Shown piece after piece: positions 59,574-64,000 of a DNA stretch of 64,000 bases. Below the pieces are notes generated by a model that ran no database searches, was not told the origin of the DNA, and worked only from the letters and a program-made list of their open reading frames with translations. Where the stretch lies: contig OY728121.1 in NCBI GenBank assembly GCA_963277665.1, positions 1,657,862,062 to 1,657,926,061 on the forward strand, read 5' to 3'. A program made the position numbers and the translations under genes. How positions within the stretch are numbered: the first letter of the stretch is position 1; every line of letters begins with the position of its first letter. Origin of the DNA: Viscum album. Lineage: Eukaryota > Streptophyta > Magnoliopsida > Santalales > Viscaceae.

Positions 59574-59755
59574 CACTAATAAATCAGCATAAGAGAAGCA
59601 CTTTCTTTTCTTAGCACAAAATAGAAAACGCTGAAAAAAGGGGAACTATTATCAATGCTTGCTAAAATCACAACTAAAGGTAACTTTTATCCGTGCTAAG
59701 AAAAGAACTGATAAAGGTTTATCTTTATGATCTCTATTCTTTGCACTCATTTTTT

Positions 59756-61140
59756 AATAAAAAATATTATTAATATATATATATATATATATAATTATTA
59801 TATTTATATTTAAAAAATGTTTATTTATATATATTAATTAAAAAACCCACGTTTATAATTAATATAAATATGATATATTAATATATGTTTTTAATAATTC
59901 AAATATATATATATATATAATGTTTTGAAAAAAGTATTTATAAGATTATAAATAAATAAATATATATTTAAATAATTTGAACATTATAATTGTTTTTTAA
60001 AATAACAAATATATTTATTATATTTATAATTATATATTTATAATTATATATAAATAATTTTTAAATATATTTATTAATAATTATAATTGTAAATAAATAA
60101 ATATATATTTAAATAAATATATGTATCCAATGAATTGGATATATATATATATCTCTCATGAGATAATTATGATATTCATGGACATGACTGTTGTTATTTA
60201 TGTTCATATATTGATGTGTGAGTATAATTGACGCTATATGATCATAAGTTTATTTGTGGACATGATGGGTTGCTATGTTACAAATGTTAAGATTACCTAT
60301 ATTATGATGATTCATGCACATGTTATGTATTCATGATTTATGAATGTTCAATTATACATTGACACCCTTATTATTCATGCTTCTATATATGCGACGACTC
60401 ATTTTTTATGATCAATACTTTAATAGGTATGATTCATTCATGTTATACCGATGAACTTATTATGTTATTATAAATAATTATAAAATTACAATAAATATAT
60501 TTATTATATTAATAATTATAAAATTTTAATTATATATAAATACATTTTAAATATATTTATTTATAATTAGAATTATAAATAAATAAATAAATAAATAAAT
60601 ATTTAAATAATTATAAAATTATAATAAATATATTTAGATAAAAAATATAGTTTATTATATTTATAATTATATATACTTATATATGGATATATATATATAA
60701 TTATATAAATACGCCAAGTGGTGCAGACCATGTGGTATAATTATATAAATATATTTATAATTATATAGAAATAATTTTAAATATATTTATTTATAATTAG
60801 ATATAAATATTTTTAAATATAAATATATCTATAATTATAATTATATATTTATTTATTTATTTAGATAATTATAAACTTACAATAAATAAATTTATTATAA
60901 TTTTATAAATATATATATTTATATATTTATAAATAAATAAATAAATATATATTTATAATTATATATATATTAATTATAATTATAAATAGATATATATATT
61001 TATAATTATATTTATAAGTAAATAAATATATATTTAAATAATTATAAAATTAGAATAAATATATTTATTATAATTTCATAAATATATATATTTACATATT
61101 ATAATACATATATATATATAAAATAAAATTAGAATAAATA
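59756..61140. repeat. AT-only low-complexity core
   Basis: About 1.4 kb made of (TA)n, 'aataaata' and 'ttataatta' runs, including a pure AAAT/AATA run at about 60577-60600. A less simple patch at about 60140-60470 is included. No gene. Confidence 0.85.
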
Positions 61141-61144
61141 TACT

Positions 61145-61324
61145 ATTAGCCTGTCTATTATTTTGAACAAGTCTAAAAGTAAGGAATTCTTTAGTGAGGA
61201 ATTTGGAAGTGTTCATGGTGCTCTCCCGATTGATGAAAGGTCTTCAGTTGCTGAGACTAAATCAACCCTAGAGGATATCCCATCAAAGAAGAATGATGGT
61301 GACTGGCAAGAGCCTAAAACATGA
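61145..61324 (+). pseudogene. Possible captured terminal exon (unrecognised gene fragment)
   Basis: Inside the AT-only core lies a normal-composition block. One frame is open for about 60 codons to a TGA at 61322-61324; the peptide is Ser/Glu/Lys-rich (SKEFFSEEFGSVHGALPIDE, SVAETKSTLEDIPSKKNDGD). It is preceded by an AG acceptor-like 'actattag' (61142-61149) and followed by a 3'-UTR-like stretch with 'tttcaataaatttt' near 61454. It looks like the last coding exon plus 3' UTR of a gene, probably copied into the transposon. I do not recognise the family. A real host exon is possible. Confidence 0.4.
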
Positions 61325-61766
61325 AGGTAGGGCCGTCATCCGAGGGGGAGGGGTGGTGGTTTATCCAAACGATGATCCCCTATTTTCTTTGAGGTGTTTT
61401 TTACATGTTTATAATCCTCATATATTTTTTCCCTTGTACTCTTTGTCTTTTATTTTCAATAAATTTTGGAATCATGGGCTCATATCCCATGGTTCGCACC
61501 GTTTGGGATAATTTTATAAATATATATAATATTATAAATATATTTTTTAATATATAACAACATTTACAAATATATAGAAGTATTTATAAAAAATTTATTA
61601 TGTATATATTATTATAAATAAATATATAATTATAATTATAATTATAATTATAAATAAATATATATTTATCTAAAATTATAAATATAAATAAATAAATAAA
61701 TAAATATTTATTATATATATAATTTTATAAATATATATAATAATATAAATAAATTATTAATATTAG
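61325..61766 (+). other. 3'-UTR-like tail and AT-rich stretch
   Basis: 61325-61510 has normal composition with a candidate polyadenylation signal (aataaa near 61457). 61511-61766 returns to TA-rich low complexity. Confidence 0.4.
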
Positions 61767-62031
61767 ATCTTTATCAGTGCTTTTCTTCACTGATAAAGAT
61801 ACCCCCTTATCAGTGATGAAAAAGCCTCGATAAAATGTGTCTTTATCAGCGAAAAAATTTGAGCACTGATAAAGACTCTTTTTATCAGCGTTTTTAGCAC
61901 TGATAAATGGTTATCTTTATCAATGCTAAAAAAGTGATGATATTTATCAGTTTTACCAACACTTTCAATTTCAGCACTAATATAACTGACATTTATCAGT
62001 GCTTTTTAGATAGCACTGATAAAAGCCTTTT
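61767..62031. repeat. Right subterminal repeat array with hairpin
   Basis: About ten copies of 'ttatcag(t/c)g' or its complement in 265 bp. The first pair forms a perfect 13-bp hairpin: atctttatcagtg, an 8-base loop, cactgataaagat. Confidence 0.8.
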
Positions 62032-64000
62032 GGATTCTTATAAATTGAACCCTAACAGAACACTACTGCCACTTGCACCTCAAGATTTTGTGGAATCAGA
62101 GCTCTGTCGCCACTACTGTTGGACCCTACTGCTATTGTTGGTACAAATTCTCAATGAATCAATCTCTCTAAATCTAAGGTATGTGCATATTTATCTTGTT
62201 TTGGTCTCCAAAAACACTATTTTTTCTATCGTACATTGCCTTCATGTATCTTATCTTCTTCTCGATGAACTGAATGAATAGCTCCCATCCTTGTATCAAG
62301 TTTGAGAAAGAGTCTTTTATCCTACTTCTTCTCTTATCTTCACTTTCTCAGTGTTGCAGCTTCAGATCCAATGAAAATTTTATCACTGAAAACACTCGTT
62401 TGGGGTCTATGGTCTTTGACAATTGTGTGTGGGACCATCTCCACTTTAGATCTAGTTTTTTTGTCTTAAATCTGGTCCTACCCATTTTTTATCGACTATA
62501 GCCTATGGCGCATGAGTAGATTCTTATCTCTAAAGAACCATGGAATATGAAGTAGCCCTCTAGCTGGATAGCTTGAAATTTCTCTACCCCTCCTTGGTAA
62601 AATCATTCCATGAATAAGTCCAAAATTTTTAAGTTATAGTCATTGACTTGGTCAGATAATTTCTCCTTATAGTTAAATAGACAAGGGAGACTAAATTTTA
62701 TCTACACATTTTAAAGAATAACTTAAGAAGTGTTTTTTAAAAATTTCACTAGAAATTCTTATCATGCCATTTTTTCTCATGTGTTGTTTTCTTATTTTCA
62801 TTTGTGGACATTTTCAATGATTCTATACGTGTTATGTTTATTTAATTATTCTTATTTTTATTTTTTCCTATATTTATTCATTCATTTTGATAACATATTG
62901 CTGTATTTCTCTCTCTAATGGTTTTTATTTAAATATATAGTGCTAGTATGTAATGTTTGGTGAATATGCAGCGTGCATGACATTAAGTAGAACCCCATCA
63001 TGGGTCTTATAGAACTTCACTTTAACACAATATCACAAAGGATATTTTCATAATATTCCAAGGAATAGGTATATGAATGTGATTGCGATATATAATAGAA
63101 AATTAGACCATAAATATATTTTCCAAGGATATAAGTTTGTTTTGTTAAGAAAATTTTTATAATGAAAAATGACTAAAATATATCTCGTATAATTTTATAG
63201 ATCAATTATTAAATTTTAAATATTTCTACAAATATTTTTTTTCATAATTAGAAATCATGAGATTTTTTAAATTTAAATGTATCTTGAGGGCTCAATAAAA
63301 CTAAATATGAAATTTTAATAATTAAAATCATTAAAAATATAATTTATATTTTAATTTATAATGCATCATTGTATTCTATATAGTTCATTAAAAATATCAC
63401 CCTCTTCATAGAGTAGTATTTCATAGATATTTTGAAGGATGGAAGTTCAATATATATAATAATATTATTTTATAATTTTTTATTAATGATATAGTGTTTG
63501 ATTACAATGAATATATTTTCATTATCCATAATTCATATAAAACCCATTTTATATTAAATAAACTAATTTTCTACAACAACCATTTTTCTATTAATGTGTT
63601 TTATGTGAATTTAGTATGAAAAAACATTAATAATTAGTCTATGGACCCTCTATCATATTTTTTTCACAAATTATAGGAATCACTAAAATTCATGGAAGTA
63701 AAATGTATTTTGACGTATTAAAAGTGTTTTAGGTTTACAATTGTATAGTTTTATACAATTTTAAATTTATATACTTTTATAAATTTTATATTATATTTTA
63801 TTATACTAACATAATTTAATAATATTTTTTTATTAAATAATTATACCTTTATAGTTTTATTCATTTATAAATTTATACACTTTTATAAATTTTATAGTAT
63901 GTCATATTTACATATATAGTTTAAATATAAAATTTTATTAATTATTTATACTTTTATAGTTTTCTTGATTTATAAATTAATATAAAATTACTGTTCTATT
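62032..64000. other. Right-end region, no supportable gene
   Basis: 62032-62520 has normal composition and a consensus splice-donor-like 'aatctaag/gtatgtg' at 62178/62179, but no convincing coding frame. A 124-codon open frame (61907-62281) overlaps the repeat array and has no known motif. From about 62700 onward the DNA is AT-rich and featureless to me. Confidence 0.5.

Larger units (their letters stand above)
59574..62031. mobile_element. Candidate CACTA-like DNA transposon with subterminal inverted repeats
   Basis: Both ends carry clusters of short motifs in both orientations built on 'agcactgataaag' / 'ctttatcagtgct' (right, 61767-62031) and 'cttttcttagcac' / 'gtgctaagaaaag' (left, 59605-59617 and 59693-59705). 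Such subterminal arrays are typical of plant CACTA (EnSpm) elements. A CACTA pentamer is at 59574-59578. I did not find a matching TAGTG end with a 3-bp duplication, so the right boundary and the class are uncertain. A foldback-type element is the alternative. No transposase was seen. Confidence 0.45.

Noticed and set aside
62937..62941. TAGTG as the right end of the candidate CACTA element
   Set aside because: It lies about 900 bp beyond the subterminal repeats, and the flanking 3 bases do not match those before 59574.

Overview
The window reads as intergenic DNA of a flowering plant with a large, repeat-rich, AT-rich genome. I find no intact host gene. Almost everything from 1 to 59.6 kb is Ty3/Gypsy long-terminal-repeat (LTR) retrotransposon sequence. 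The signs are TGT...ACA LTRs of 2.9-4.5 kb, primer-binding sites complementary to initiator tRNA-Met (TGGTATCAGAG type), polypurine tracts, 5-bp target duplications, and gag-pol remnants in the order gag, protease, RT, RNase H, integrase, chromodomain. That order, the chromodomain and (in A, B and D) the zinc-knuckle style suggest the chromovirus branch (Tekay/Del-like). I cannot name the species. LAYOUT. The left two thirds are one nest of four elements. D is the oldest; it starts before the window and ends at 42783. It is a non-autonomous element with about 4-kb LTRs and no pol. C (2338-37106, minus strand) inserted into the first zinc knuckle of D's gag. Two younger elements then landed in C's two LTRs: A (2598-14927, minus strand, gag-pol with few lesions) in C's 3' LTR, and B (22957-34433, plus strand) in C's 5' LTR. 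B is a pol-less element whose two 4450-bp LTRs differ at only about 30 positions by eye, so it is the youngest. E (43415-54202, plus strand) is a second, independent copy of the C family. A truncated C-family LTR (F) lies at about 57.9-59.6 kb. The right end (59.6-62.0 kb) holds a candidate CACTA-like DNA transposon: short inverted 'TTTATCAGTGCT' subterminal motifs at both ends, a very AT-rich core, and a small higher-GC block that looks like the last exon of a captured gene. HOW THE PARTS RELATE. A, B and D share LTR architecture, including a repeated module of about 55 bp with a CGTACGTACG-like core, and they share gag zinc knuckles. A is therefore a plausible relative of the autonomous partner that would supply enzymes to the pol-less B and D. 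B keeps an open 172-codon 'mini-gag': a short gag-like N-terminus joined to the zinc knuckles, with the capsid part deleted. B and D also share, at the same internal place, a tRNA-like (SINE-type) segment with A and B boxes. C and E share at least five premature stop codons at identical sites, which points to a stop-bearing source copy or to deamination hotspots. All coordinates are hand-read; boundaries supported by paired LTR ends are good to a few bases, and domain limits to a few tens of bases.
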